Source of the DNA: Acidimicrobiales bacterium
GTDB taxonomy: Bacteria > Actinomycetota > Acidimicrobiia > Acidimicrobiales > Aldehydirespiratoraceae
Direction: 5' to 3'
Assembly: GCA_033344915.1 (NCBI GenBank)
Contig: JAWPML010000001.1
Location: forward strand, 3,986,263-4,050,262
Length of the DNA stretch: 64,000 nt
Below, one piece after another: positions 55,271-64,000 of this stretch. How positions within the stretch are numbered: the stretch's first letter is position 1; every line of letters begins with the position of its first letter. Under the pieces are notes generated by a model. It made no database searches. It was not told the DNA's origin and saw only the letters and a list, made by a program, of their open reading frames with translations. A program made the translations under genes and the position numbers.

Positions 55271-56155
55271 ATGAGCATTTTCGTAGACGAGAACACCAAG
55301 GTCATCTACCAGGGTCTCACCGGCTCGCAGGGCAGCTACTACGGCCGCCTGAACGCCGAGTACGGCACCCAGGTGGTCGCCGGCACGCACCCGAAGAAGG
55401 CGGGATCCGACGTCGACGGCGTCCCGATCTACGCCAACGTGGGTGACGCGGTGGCGGCGACCGGGGCGACCGCGAGCTGCATCTTCATTCCCGCACCCGG
55501 CGTGCGCGGCGCGGTGATGGAGGCCGCCGAGGGTGGCGTCGAGTTCATCGTCGCCATCACCGAAGGGGTGCCGGCCCACGACGAGGCGTACTTCTACAAC
55601 GAGCTGAAGCGGAGCTTCCCGAAGGTGCGCCTCCTCGGCCCGAACTGCCCGGGGATCATCAGCCCGGGCAAGTGCAACATCGGCATCACGGCCGGCCACA
55701 TCGCCAAGGAGGGTGGCCCGGTCGGCATCGTGAGCCGCTCCGGCACGCTCACTTACCAGGCGCTGTACGAGCTCAAGCAGAAGGACATCGGCGTGACGAC
55801 GTGTGTCGGCATCGGCGGCGATCCGGTCCCGGGCACCTCGTTCATCGACTGCCTCGAAGCGTTCGAGGCCGACCCGGAGACCAAGGCCGTCATGATGATC
55901 GGCGAGATCGGTGGCTCGGCCGAAGAGGAAGCCGCCGACTTCATCAAGAACCACATGACCAAGCCGGTCGCCAGCTACATCGCGGGCGTCACCGCTCCTC
56001 CCGGCAAGAAGATGGGGCATGCCGGTGCCATCGTCTCGGGCGGCAAGGGCACGGCTGCCGCCAAGATGGAAGCGCTCCAGGACGCCGGTGCGAAGGTCGG
56101 CAACAACCCGACCGAAGCCGGCGAACTCATGGCCGAGATCGTCGCCGGTCTCTGA
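55271..56155 (+). CDS. sucD: succinyl-CoA synthetase alpha subunit
   Basis: SucD (294 residues) carries the phospho-histidine in MGHAGAIVSGGKGTA. IYQGLTGSQGSYYG (CoA site), PNCPGIISPG and GIVSRSGTLTYQA are typical. It follows sucC in the same operon. A 17-bp hairpin follows its stop codon. Confidence 0.97.
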   Translation: MSIFVDENTKVIYQGLTGSQGSYYGRLNAEYGTQVVAGTHPKKAGSDVDGVPIYANVGDAVAATGATASCIFIPAPGVRGAVMEAAEGGVEFIVAITEGVPAHDEAYFYNELKRSFPKVRLLGPNCPGIISPGKCNIGITAGHIAKEGGPVGIVSRSGTLTYQALYELKQKDIGVTTCVGIGGDPVPGTSFIDCLEAFEADPETKAVMMIGEIGGSAEEEAADFIKNHMTKPVASYIAGVTAPPGKKMGHAGAIVSGGKGTAAAKMEALQDAGAKVGNNPTEAGELMAEIVAGL

Positions 56156-56173
56156 CGCATTCGAGAGAGGGGA

Positions 56174-56210
56174 CGAGATGGGACGGGGCTCTGAGCCCCG
56201 TCCCATCTCG
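56174..56210. terminator. terminator after sucD
   Basis: A perfect 17-bp stem (CGAGATGGGACGGGGCT with AGCCCCGTCCCATCTCG) has a 3-base loop. It starts 18 bases after the sucD stop. There is no U-tract. Confidence 0.75.
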
Positions 56211-56252
56211 GGGTGTCACCACTTGGGGTCCGGTGGCTGACAGCGTGGAGTC

Positions 56253-57293
56253 GTGATCCCTCGCGCCCTGGTGGCTGTCGCTCTTCTCGCCGCCGCGTGT
56301 GGGACCTCCTCGGTCGAGCTCGCGGACGAGCCCGACGTCGTCACGCCCAGCACGGTGACGTCCTCGACGACCACCACCACGACCACGACGACCAGCACCA
56401 CGACGACGACCACGACGACGACCCTGCCGGTGCCGCCGCTCGCCTTCGACGAGCAGGGGGTGCCGATCAACGGCCAGACCTCCGGCGTCGTCCGCACCCC
56501 GACCGGCTGGGTCGTGCCCGTGCTCGAGCGGCTCGACGACGGTTTCCGCGTGTGGACGCCATGCGGGAGCGAAGCGGTGATCGGGTCCGGCACGTTCGTC
56601 GACTCGGTCGACATCGTCATCGACCCGGGACACGGCGGCTCGGAACCGGGTGCGGTCGGTCCGGGCGGCACCAAGGAAGCGGACATCAACCTCCAGGTGA
56701 GCCGGCGCGTGCGCGACGGTCTCGAGGCCGCGGGATACTCGGTGATGCTCGTGCGGGACGCAGACGTGCGGGTGCCGATCGTGACCCGCGCCGAGATCGG
56801 ACGGGCCCTCGACCCGATCGCCTTCATCTCGATCCACCACAACGCCGGCATCGACGCGCTCAGCCCGACGCCCGGCACCGAGATGTTCCACCAGGTCGCG
56901 TCCGAGGAGTCCCGCCGGCTGGCCGGCCTGCTCTACGAGGAGACGCGCGAGGCCCTCGATGGGTACGGGTCGGAGTGGTACGCGATGAGTGACGCCGGCG
57001 CCATGCCGCGCGAGAACCGCGAGGGGCTCGACTACTACGGCGTGCTGCGGCGCCCCGGCCCGGTGCTCAGCGTGCTGGCCGAGTTCGCCTACATCACGAA
57101 TCCGGTGGAGGAGGAGCTGCTGAACCGGGCCGACGTCCAGGATGCGCTCGCCGGTGCCGTCGTCGATGCCGTCGACCGGTTCACCGGAACGGACGATCCG
57201 GGCTCCGGGTTCACGGAGGACCCGATCTTTCGCGGCTACGGACCGACGGGTGCCGGGCGCACCACCAACTGCGACGATCCGGAGCTGGAGTGA
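56253..57293 (+). CDS. lipoprotein N-acetylmuramoyl-L-alanine amidase (Amidase_3)
   Basis: This 346-residue protein has lipobox LAAA-Cys16 and a Thr-rich linker (about residues 34-58). The catalytic domain is Amidase_3, which cuts the amide bond between MurNAc and the stem peptide. The zinc ligands are His127 (IDPGHGG), Glu142 and His195/196 (SIHHNA), and Glu277 (VLAEFAYITNP) is the catalytic acid, so it should be active. It starts with GTG at 56253. A catalytically dead paralogue follows with a 4-base overlap. Confidence 0.92.
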   Translation: MIPRALVAVALLAAACGTSSVELADEPDVVTPSTVTSSTTTTTTTTTSTTTTTTTTTLPVPPLAFDEQGVPINGQTSGVVRTPTGWVVPVLERLDDGFRVWTPCGSEAVIGSGTFVDSVDIVIDPGHGGSEPGAVGPGGTKEADINLQVSRRVRDGLEAAGYSVMLVRDADVRVPIVTRAEIGRALDPIAFISIHHNAGIDALSPTPGTEMFHQVASEESRRLAGLLYEETREALDGYGSEWYAMSDAGAMPRENREGLDYYGVLRRPGPVLSVLAEFAYITNPVEEELLNRADVQDALAGAVVDAVDRFTGTDDPGSGFTEDPIFRGYGPTGAGRTTNCDDPELE

Positions 57294-58261
57294 GGCGGCC
57301 GCTCGCGGTCGGCGCGCTCGTCGTGCTGCTCGCCGCCGCCTGCACGGGCGACGAAGGAGGCGATCCGGTGCCCACCCTGTTCGACGACTCGACGTCGACC
57401 AGCGAGGTTCCGGCCGACGGCTCGAGTTCCTCCACGACCACGACCACCACGGCCCCGATCTCCACCCGGCTCCCCCCGCTGCCGACGGACATCCCCGGCG
57501 CGGTGCGGGCGGCGGACGGCACCCTGCGCGCCGTGACCGGCACGGATGGTGAGGTGTGGAACATCCGGGGCGCCTGCCGTGAGACCGCCGTCGAACCGGC
57601 GTCGACCGCGGTGCTCGTCGGCCCGCAGCACGTCGTGCTCGACCCGGCCGGTGGGGGAGCCGACGATGACGACGCGGCCCGGGTCCTCGTCCTCGCCGAA
57701 GCCGTCGCCGAGGACCTGCGGGAGCACGACATCGCGGTGACGTTGACCCGCACGTCCGACAGCCCCCTGTCCGGCGAGACCCGCGGCGCGGCCGGGGCCG
57801 CGGTCGGGGCCGCCGCGTTCATCACGCTCGCGCTCGGCGACGGCGGCGAGTCGACGACGACGCCGCGGCCCGCCGTGCACCACCAGAGCGACGATGCGGA
57901 GAGCCGGCGGCTCGGGGGCCTCGTCCACACCCACCTGCGCGCCGCGCTCGTGGCGATCGGCGGGGAATGGTCTGCCCTCGCGGACGCCGGGGTGCGCCCG
58001 CTGCTGAACCAGCGGGGTGAGGACTACTTCGCCGTGCTCCGCGCGAGCGCGCCGCCCGCCGTGCGCGTCACGGTGCTGGCGTCGGCCGGGCGCGAAACGG
58101 CCCTCCTCGACGACGAGGAGGGCCGATCCACGATTGCCATGGCACTGGCCGAAGCCATTGCCCGCTTCCTCGTCACCGACGAGGTCGGTGACGGGTATGT
58201 CGAACCGGACAATCCGGTGCGGCAGGCGCCGACGTCGAATGCGCCGGGCGGCTGCCCCTGA
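57290..58261 (+). CDS. inactive paralogue of the amidase, lipoprotein
   Basis: This 323-residue lipoprotein (lipobox LAAA-Cys18, Thr-rich linker) matches its neighbour in layout, but the zinc-binding residues are lost: IDPGHGG has become LDPAGGG, SIHHNA has become TLALGD, and the AEFAYITNP glutamate region has become ASAGRETAL. The reading frame is intact, so it is probably a pseudo-enzyme rather than a decayed gene. It may bind peptidoglycan or regulate its active partner; this is inference. It starts with GTG. Confidence 0.85.
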   Translation: MRRPLAVGALVVLLAAACTGDEGGDPVPTLFDDSTSTSEVPADGSSSSTTTTTTAPISTRLPPLPTDIPGAVRAADGTLRAVTGTDGEVWNIRGACRETAVEPASTAVLVGPQHVVLDPAGGGADDDDAARVLVLAEAVAEDLREHDIAVTLTRTSDSPLSGETRGAAGAAVGAAAFITLALGDGGESTTTPRPAVHHQSDDAESRRLGGLVHTHLRAALVAIGGEWSALADAGVRPLLNQRGEDYFAVLRASAPPAVRVTVLASAGRETALLDDEEGRSTIAMALAEAIARFLVTDEVGDGYVEPDNPVRQAPTSNAPGGCP

Positions 58262-58264
58262 AGC

Positions 58265-58732
58265 TCAGAACTGCGTGGGGGCTTCGCCGCCGCCACCGTC
58301 CGTCGCCCGCATGTCCATCACCGCAGCGGCGACGATCACCGCGGAAGCGATGAAGCCGAGCAGCACGCCGATCTCGCTCGGACCACCGAGGAAGAAGCCG
58401 AACAACGGAACGAAGGCGATCATGCCGAGCATGAAGTGGAGCTGGTTGTGGTCGAAGCCGAGGATCTTGTCCGGCATCTTGACCCCCGCGAACTGCTGGG
58501 CGGCGACCCCGCCGGCGACGGCGGCACCGATCAGGAACACGAAGATGCCGAACAGTCCGAAGGCGTCGTTCTCCCAGCCGCTGACCCCGAGGTCCGGGCT
58601 CCCGCTTCCGAAGACGTCGTCGAAGTCGATGTTGAATCCGATCTCCGCCCAGTCGAGGAACGTGCTGATGGCCAGCACCACCCCTCCTGCGATCAGCATG
58701 ATCGTGCTCGGCTTGATGTCGTTGTTTTCCAT
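58265..58732 (-). CDS. four-TM membrane protein of unknown function
   Basis: This 155-residue protein has four hydrophobic segments (about 10-25, 58-82, 97-117, 120-141). The first loop is acidic (DFDDVFGSGSPDLG). No family is recognised. The ribosome binding site GGGAGG is well placed before the ATG. It is convergent with the amidase paralogue and divergent from purH. Confidence 0.75.
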   Translation of the reverse strand: MENNDIKPSTIMLIAGGVVLAISTFLDWAEIGFNIDFDDVFGSGSPDLGVSGWENDAFGLFGIFVFLIGAAVAGGVAAQQFAGVKMPDKILGFDHNQLHFMLGMIAFVPLFGFFLGGPSEIGVLLGFIASAVIVAAAVMDMRATDGGGGEAPTQF

Positions 58733-58817
58733 GAGCCCTCCCGCGGCTACACCTGAACCGACACAGTAATACCAAGAGGGGGTCGTCGCCGTGGAAGGTC
58801 GCTCACGACGGCTTTGC

Positions 58818-58823
58818 TAGGTT
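58818..58823 (+). promoter_or_regulatory. -10 box of purH
   Basis: TAGGTT ends 8 bases before the ATG at 58832 (5 before the GTG at 58829), a leaderless arrangement. Confidence 0.5.
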
Positions 58824-58831
58824 CGCCCGTG

Positions 58832-60388
58832 ATGTCGAACGAACCCGTCCGTCGCGCCCTTCTGTCCGTCTACGACAAGACCGGAATCGCCGATCTGGCC
58901 GCCGGTCTGGTCGACCTCGGGTGGCAGCTGATCTCGAGCGGCGGGACGGCCCGGGCGATCGCCGACGCCGGCCTTCCCGTCACCGACGTGGCCGAACACA
59001 CGGGTTCGCCGATCATGCTCGGCCACCGCGTCGTGACCCTGCACCCGAAGGTCCACGGCGGGATCCTCGCCGATCGCGACGACCCCGAGCACCGGGCCGA
59101 CATGGCCGAGCACGACATCGTGCCGATCGACCTCGTGGTCGGCAACCTCTACCCGTTCGGCACGAGCATCGCCGAGTTCCAGCACGGCGCGGGCCGACCC
59201 GAGGAGCTGATCGACATCGGTGGCCCGGCGATGGTGCGGGCCGCGGCCAAGAACCACGCCCAGGTCGGCGTCCTCGTCGATCCCGAGGACTACGGCACCG
59301 TGCTCGCCGAGTTGCGCGCCGAAGGGTGGCTCTCGCACGCCACTCGCTGGCGCCTCGCCCGGTCCGCCTTCGCCCAGACCGCGGCGTACGACGCCGCCAT
59401 CGTCACGTGGTTCGACGAGACGGACGAGGAGGCGGACACCCTGCCGCCCACGATCCATCTCGCGCTCGAGCGCCGTGACGTGCTCCGCTACGGCGAGAAC
59501 CCCCACCAGTCCGGTGCCCGCTACCGCCCGATCGGCGAGACGAGCATGTGGGACACCGTCGAGCAGCACGCCGGCGTCGCCCTCAGCTATCTCAACCTCT
59601 TCGACGCGGACGCGGCCTGGCGGCTCGCCCACGACCTCGGCGATCAACCCGCGGTCGCGATCATCAAGCACGCCAATCCGTGCGGTGCCGCGATCGCCGA
59701 CGACCTCGCGACGGCCTACCAGCGGGCGTTCGCCTGCGACCCGCGCAGCGCGTTCGGTGGCATCGTCGCGACGAACCGGATCATCGACCTCCCCACGGTC
59801 GAGGCCATGGAGGACGCGGCGCAGGCGGACGTGGTGATCGCGCCGGGCTACGCCGACGGCGTGATCGAGCGACTCGTCGCCAAGCGCAAGAACACCCGCC
59901 TGCTGACGGCCGCCCCTCCCGCGCCGGCCACCGGGCTCGAGATCCGCCAGATCGGCGGCGGCTATCTCGTGCAGGACGCCCACCACTTCGCGGCGGAGCC
60001 CGCCGACTGGCAGGTGGTCACCCAGCGTCAACCGACGGCCCAGGAACTCGCCGACGCCGCGTTCGCCTGGCGGATCTGCGGGCACGTGAACTCGAACGCG
60101 ATCGTGCTGGCCAAGGACGGCGTCGCGTGGGGCATCGGCGCCGGTCAGCAGAATCGCGTCGAGTCCGGGGAGATCGCGGCGACGAAGGCCGACGGACGGG
60201 CCAAGGACGGTGCCTGCGCGAGCGACGCGTTCTATCCGTTCCCCGACGGGATCGAGGCGGCGGCGGATGCCGGCGCGGCGATCATCGTGCAGCCGGGTGG
60301 CTCGGTCAACGACGAGAAGACGATCGCCGCGGCCGACGCGCGGGGGATCGCAATGGTGTTCACCGGCGAACGCCACTTCCTGCACTGA
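58832..60388 (+). CDS. purH: bifunctional AICAR transformylase/IMP cyclohydrolase
   Basis: PurH (518 residues) does the last two steps of IMP synthesis. The N-terminal cyclohydrolase has ALLSVYDKTGIADLA and SSGGTARAI. The transformylase has the His-Lys pair in IKHANPCGAA, RYGENPHQ and DAFYPFPDGIE. The ATG at 58832 is preferred; GTG at 58829 is in frame. The plsC gene overlaps by one base. Confidence 0.97.
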   Translation: MSNEPVRRALLSVYDKTGIADLAAGLVDLGWQLISSGGTARAIADAGLPVTDVAEHTGSPIMLGHRVVTLHPKVHGGILADRDDPEHRADMAEHDIVPIDLVVGNLYPFGTSIAEFQHGAGRPEELIDIGGPAMVRAAAKNHAQVGVLVDPEDYGTVLAELRAEGWLSHATRWRLARSAFAQTAAYDAAIVTWFDETDEEADTLPPTIHLALERRDVLRYGENPHQSGARYRPIGETSMWDTVEQHAGVALSYLNLFDADAAWRLAHDLGDQPAVAIIKHANPCGAAIADDLATAYQRAFACDPRSAFGGIVATNRIIDLPTVEAMEDAAQADVVIAPGYADGVIERLVAKRKNTRLLTAAPPAPATGLEIRQIGGGYLVQDAHHFAAEPADWQVVTQRQPTAQELADAAFAWRICGHVNSNAIVLAKDGVAWGIGAGQQNRVESGEIAATKADGRAKDGACASDAFYPFPDGIEAAADAGAAIIVQPGGSVNDEKTIAAADARGIAMVFTGERHFLH

Positions 60389-61110
60389 TGACCGGATCGG
60401 ATGCGGCCGAGACCGACGATTCCGTCGGGGAGAAGCCGGCGAAGAGTCTCGAATGGGCCCAGCGGGTCGGCCACAACCGCTCGTCGCTCGCGTTCTACCG
60501 TGTCGTCCACTTCCTGATCCGCACCCTGCTGCATCGCTGGTTGCGGACGCAGATCCGCGGCGCCGAACACCTCAGCACCGAGGGGCCGGTGATCATTGCT
60601 CCGGTCCATCGCTCGAATCTCGACGCCCCGCTGATCGCCGGGGCCGGCACCCGCCGGATGCGGGCGCTCGGCAAACGCTCGCTGTTCACCAACCCGGTGA
60701 GTGCCTGGGTCTGTGCCGCGCTGGGCGCCATCCCACTCCGACGCGGGGAAGCGGACCGGGACGCGATGCGGGCGGCTCGCACGATCCTGGACGACGGCGA
60801 GATGATGATCGTCTTCCCCGAGGGCACGCGGCAGTCGGGTGACCGGGTCCAGGGCGTCTTCGACGGGATGACCTATCTCGCGAACAAGACCGGCGCCGTG
60901 ATCATCCCGATCGGGATCGCGGGGACCGAGGCGGCCCTGGCGTCCGGCTCCAAGGGGATCAAGCGGGTCCCCACGGCGGTGGTCGTCGGTGAGCCGATCG
61001 CCGCGCCAGAGGGGCGGATGAGTCGCCCGGCGCTGACCGCCTTCAGCGAGGACGTGGGCGCACGACTCCAGGCGGTGTTCGACGAGGCGAACGAGCTCAT
61101 CCGGACATGA
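60388..61110 (+). CDS. plsC: 1-acyl-sn-glycerol-3-phosphate acyltransferase (PlsC family)
   Basis: This 240-residue protein makes phosphatidic acid or a related lipid from an acylated acceptor. The HX4D motif is HRSNLD and FPEGTR is the glycerol-phosphate binding motif; both are intact. A hydrophobic stretch lies near residue 95-110. About 30 acidic residues at the start are non-conserved. The exact acyl acceptor is not shown. Confidence 0.9.
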   Translation: MTGSDAAETDDSVGEKPAKSLEWAQRVGHNRSSLAFYRVVHFLIRTLLHRWLRTQIRGAEHLSTEGPVIIAPVHRSNLDAPLIAGAGTRRMRALGKRSLFTNPVSAWVCAALGAIPLRRGEADRDAMRAARTILDDGEMMIVFPEGTRQSGDRVQGVFDGMTYLANKTGAVIIPIGIAGTEAALASGSKGIKRVPTAVVVGEPIAAPEGRMSRPALTAFSEDVGARLQAVFDEANELIRT

Positions 61111-61145
61111 CCGGTCGCGCCTCTGGCGCGTGCAACGATTGGGGA

Positions 61146-61847
61146 ATGCGAATCACGGCGGCCCTCCTTCTCGTGGCGATGCTCGCGAGTGCCTGTAGCG
61201 ACGACGCGGGCGACAACGCGTCGACGACCACGACGTCCACGACGACGTCGACCACGGCTCCGACGTCCTCCACCACGTCGACCACGACCACGACGAGCAC
61301 CACCACCACGACCACGACGAGCACCACCACCACGACGACATCCACGTCGACCACCACCACGCTGCCCCCACCCAGCACGACCGATCCCGCCCTGTTCGAG
61401 TCGTTCACCACCGCCGAGATGCAGGAGGCGCTGGCCGACACCCACGTCTATCTCGGCGGCGCGATCATCGACGAGGCGTTCGACTGGGCCGTCGAACAGT
61501 GGGGGCTGGGCACCGTCGACGATGTCGTCGCCTGGTACGACGTCGGCGGCGACATGGAGGTGTGGGTCTCCGAGCTCATCGAGCGCACCGACGACGGCAT
61601 CCCGATCTGGCACCGGACCGACCTCGTCCTCACGACCTACCTGCCGGAGAACGGCTGGGCGTTCTCCGCCCGCTGCCGGCTCGGCGGCGACCCGACCGAG
61701 GGCGTGTTCGCCTGGTACGACCCCGGCGACGGCTCGGCCCAATGGGTCCCTGCGGTCGAGGCATGGCGAGTCGACTTCCCCTCGGGCGTCGCCGCCCCGA
61801 TCAACGCGGGTGTGGTCGACTGCGAGAACGAGGGATTCGGCATCTGA
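61146..61847 (+). CDS. Thr-rich lipoprotein of unknown function
   Basis: This 233-residue protein has a lipoprotein signal (lipobox LASA-Cys17) and about 55 residues of mostly Thr and Ser encoded by ACG/ACC/TCG repeats. The globular part (from about residue 80) has no recognised family; it contains DAFDWAVEQWGLGTVDDVVAWYDV-type sequence and two Cys. The Thr run resembles those in the two amidase-type lipoproteins upstream. Confidence 0.8.
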   Translation: MRITAALLLVAMLASACSDDAGDNASTTTTSTTTSTTAPTSSTTSTTTTTSTTTTTTTSTTTTTTSTSTTTTLPPPSTTDPALFESFTTAEMQEALADTHVYLGGAIIDEAFDWAVEQWGLGTVDDVVAWYDVGGDMEVWVSELIERTDDGIPIWHRTDLVLTTYLPENGWAFSARCRLGGDPTEGVFAWYDPGDGSAQWVPAVEAWRVDFPSGVAAPINAGVVDCENEGFGI

Positions 61848-61851
61848 TCGC

Positions 61852-61948
61852 CCGGTTCCGGGGCGATTCTGTCCCGGTTCGCGGAACGATTCCGGTCTGT
61901 GGAACACGCCGCGTTTCGGTTCCGTGAATGAGTCGAATGCCCCGGTTT
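61852..61948. promoter_or_regulatory. cluster of CGGTTC motifs upstream of metF
   Basis: CCGGTTC occurs at 61852 and 61874 (22 bases apart), TCGGTTC at 61916 and CCGGTTT at 61942, with GGAAC complements between them. They fill the 133-base gap and may be a regulator binding array. Confidence 0.35.
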
Positions 61949-61966
61949 CGGCACGAAGCTAAGGCG

Positions 61967-61972
61967 TACCTT
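61967..61972 (+). promoter_or_regulatory. -10 box of metF
   Basis: TACCTT ends 8 bases before the ATG at 61981. Confidence 0.45.
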
Positions 61973-61980
61973 GGTGCGCC

Positions 61981-62832
61981 ATGACCACGATCCGTGATCT
62001 GCTCGAACGCGGCCGCACCCTCTCGTTCGAGTTCTTTCCGCCCAAGACCCACGAGGCCCGGTCCAAGCTGCGCGCCACGGTCGACCTGCTCGAGAAGGCC
62101 GAACCCGACTTCGTCTCCGTCACCTACGGCGCCGGCGGCACGACCCGTGAGACCACCCGCGACACGGTGCTCGACTTCATCGAACACCGCACCTTCCCGG
62201 CGATGCCCCACCTCACGTGCGTCGGGCACAGCTACGCCGAGGTCGTCGACCTGATCGACGACTACAAGGCCCACGGTGTGCACAACATGCTCGCCCTCGC
62301 CGGCGATCCCCCCGAGGACGGCAGCCCCAATCCCGGCGACTTCCGCTACGCGCTCGAGCTCGTCGAGGCGTTGCGGGAGCACAGCGACATGTCGATCGGC
62401 GTCGCCGCGTTCCCGGAGATCCACCCCCGCTCCGTCTCGCGTGAATCGGACCGACACCATCTCGCGGAGAAGCTCGACGCGGCGGACTTCGGCATCACCC
62501 AGTTCTTCTTCGACCCCGCCGACTACTTCGCCATGATGGAGGACCTCGCGGCGCTCGGTTGCGACACACCGGTGCTTCCGGGCGTGATCCCGGTGATCAA
62601 TCCGGCGAGCGTCCGTCGTTTCGCCGACATGAACGGCTCGGCGGTCGACGAGGAGCTGTGGAGCCGCCTCGAGGCGGCTGCCGATGCCGACGAGCGGCTC
62701 GAGATCGCCGTCGACGCGACGGTCCGCCAGATCGACGAGTTGCTGGCCGGGGGCGCCCCCGGCGTCCACATCTACACGCTCAATCAGGCTGCCGCGACCG
62801 TCCGGATCTGCGAGCGGATCGACATCCGCTGA
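61981..62832 (+). CDS. metF: 5,10-methylenetetrahydrofolate reductase
   Basis: MetF (283 residues) reduces methylene-THF to methyl-THF for methionine synthesis. SFEFFPPKTHEA, VSVTYGAGGTTRE and LALAGDPPEDG (the family motif is GDPP) are present. ITQFFFDPADYF is the flavin-binding segment. It is likely leaderless. Confidence 0.96.
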   Translation: MTTIRDLLERGRTLSFEFFPPKTHEARSKLRATVDLLEKAEPDFVSVTYGAGGTTRETTRDTVLDFIEHRTFPAMPHLTCVGHSYAEVVDLIDDYKAHGVHNMLALAGDPPEDGSPNPGDFRYALELVEALREHSDMSIGVAAFPEIHPRSVSRESDRHHLAEKLDAADFGITQFFFDPADYFAMMEDLAALGCDTPVLPGVIPVINPASVRRFADMNGSAVDEELWSRLEAAADADERLEIAVDATVRQIDELLAGGAPGVHIYTLNQAAATVRICERIDIR

Positions 62833-62858
62833 CGTCTCGTTTCGGGGGCGCATCGGTA

Positions 62859-62864
62859 TAAGGT
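62859..62864 (+). promoter_or_regulatory. -10 box of icd
   Basis: TAAGGT (or the overlapping TATAAG at 62857) ends 7 bases before the ATG at 62872. Confidence 0.5.
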
Positions 62865-62871
62865 CGCCCGC

Positions 62872-64000
<1,129 letters not shown>

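Noticed and set aside
61220-61370. Repetitive ACG/ACC stretch as a CRISPR or satellite array
   Set aside because: There are no spacers. The repeats are codons for a Thr-rich linker in a lipoprotein, as in the two amidase-type lipoproteins.

Overview
The window is 64 kb of dense, high-GC bacterial chromosome with no rRNA, tRNA or insertion sequence seen. It runs from inside rplB into an unfinished isocitrate dehydrogenase gene. The ribosomal gene order, type-Z S14, short adenylate kinase, CIRCE-controlled groESL, PHO boxes of the actinobacterial GTTCACC type, an F420-type luciferase-like enzyme and a DinB/mycothiol-type protein all point to an actinobacterium. The many TAGNNT -10 boxes 5-8 bases from the start codon point the same way. 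The overall style resembles class Acidimicrobiia (Ilumatobacter-like), but that placement is inference.

Region by region. (1) 1-13020: the S10-spc-alpha ribosomal superoperon, rplB to rplQ with secY, adk, infA and rpoA; map is absent from its usual place between adk and infA. A strong hairpin closes it. (2) 13138-20358: truA, a small lipoprotein, rplM-rpsI, glmM and a giant GlmS-like protein. (3) 20385-26711: acpS, the bifunctional NAD(P)HX repair enzyme, a DUF3524/queuosine-tRNA mannosyltransferase-like glycosyltransferase, a P1/DmpA peptidase, and the t6A cluster tsaE-tsaB-rimI-tsaD. (4) 26788-31864: three tandem, membrane-bound GAF-GGDEF proteins sharing a five-cysteine motif; the third has a degenerate active site. 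(5) 31850-33910: groES-groEL behind a perfect CIRCE. (6) 33974-38439: a 50-aa protein, a Nudix hydrolase, an unknown protein, a shortened GuaB3-like protein, guaA and a DinB-type protein. (7) 38665-49231: a luciferase-like gene and then a large phosphate region. It holds two pstS genes, a Na/Pi symporter with a PhoU-like partner, an RDD-PstC fusion, pstA, pstB, a PhoU-histidine kinase fusion and its response regulator. (8) 49274-58732: a small membrane protein, an intein-containing PcrA/UvrD helicase, a Tat-secreted protein, sucCD, and an active/inactive pair of cell-wall amidases. (9) 58832-64000: purH, plsC, a Thr-rich lipoprotein, metF and icd.

The most unusual system is phosphate sensing. 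Here PhoU, normally a separate adaptor between the Pst transporter and the PhoR kinase, is covalently fused to a soluble histidine kinase. That gene sits directly behind pstSCAB and before an OmpR-type regulator, and both pstS promoters carry PHO boxes in 11-bp phase. The same operon has an RDD membrane domain fused to PstC. Together they suggest a compact circuit running from transporter to PhoU-kinase to regulator to the pst promoters. Other notable items are the apparent AUC start of infA, the 1144-residue GlmS-like protein, the PcrA mini-intein, the triplicated Cys-GAF cyclases, the acidic tails of L22 and S3, the dead amidase paralogue, and widespread leaderless promoters.
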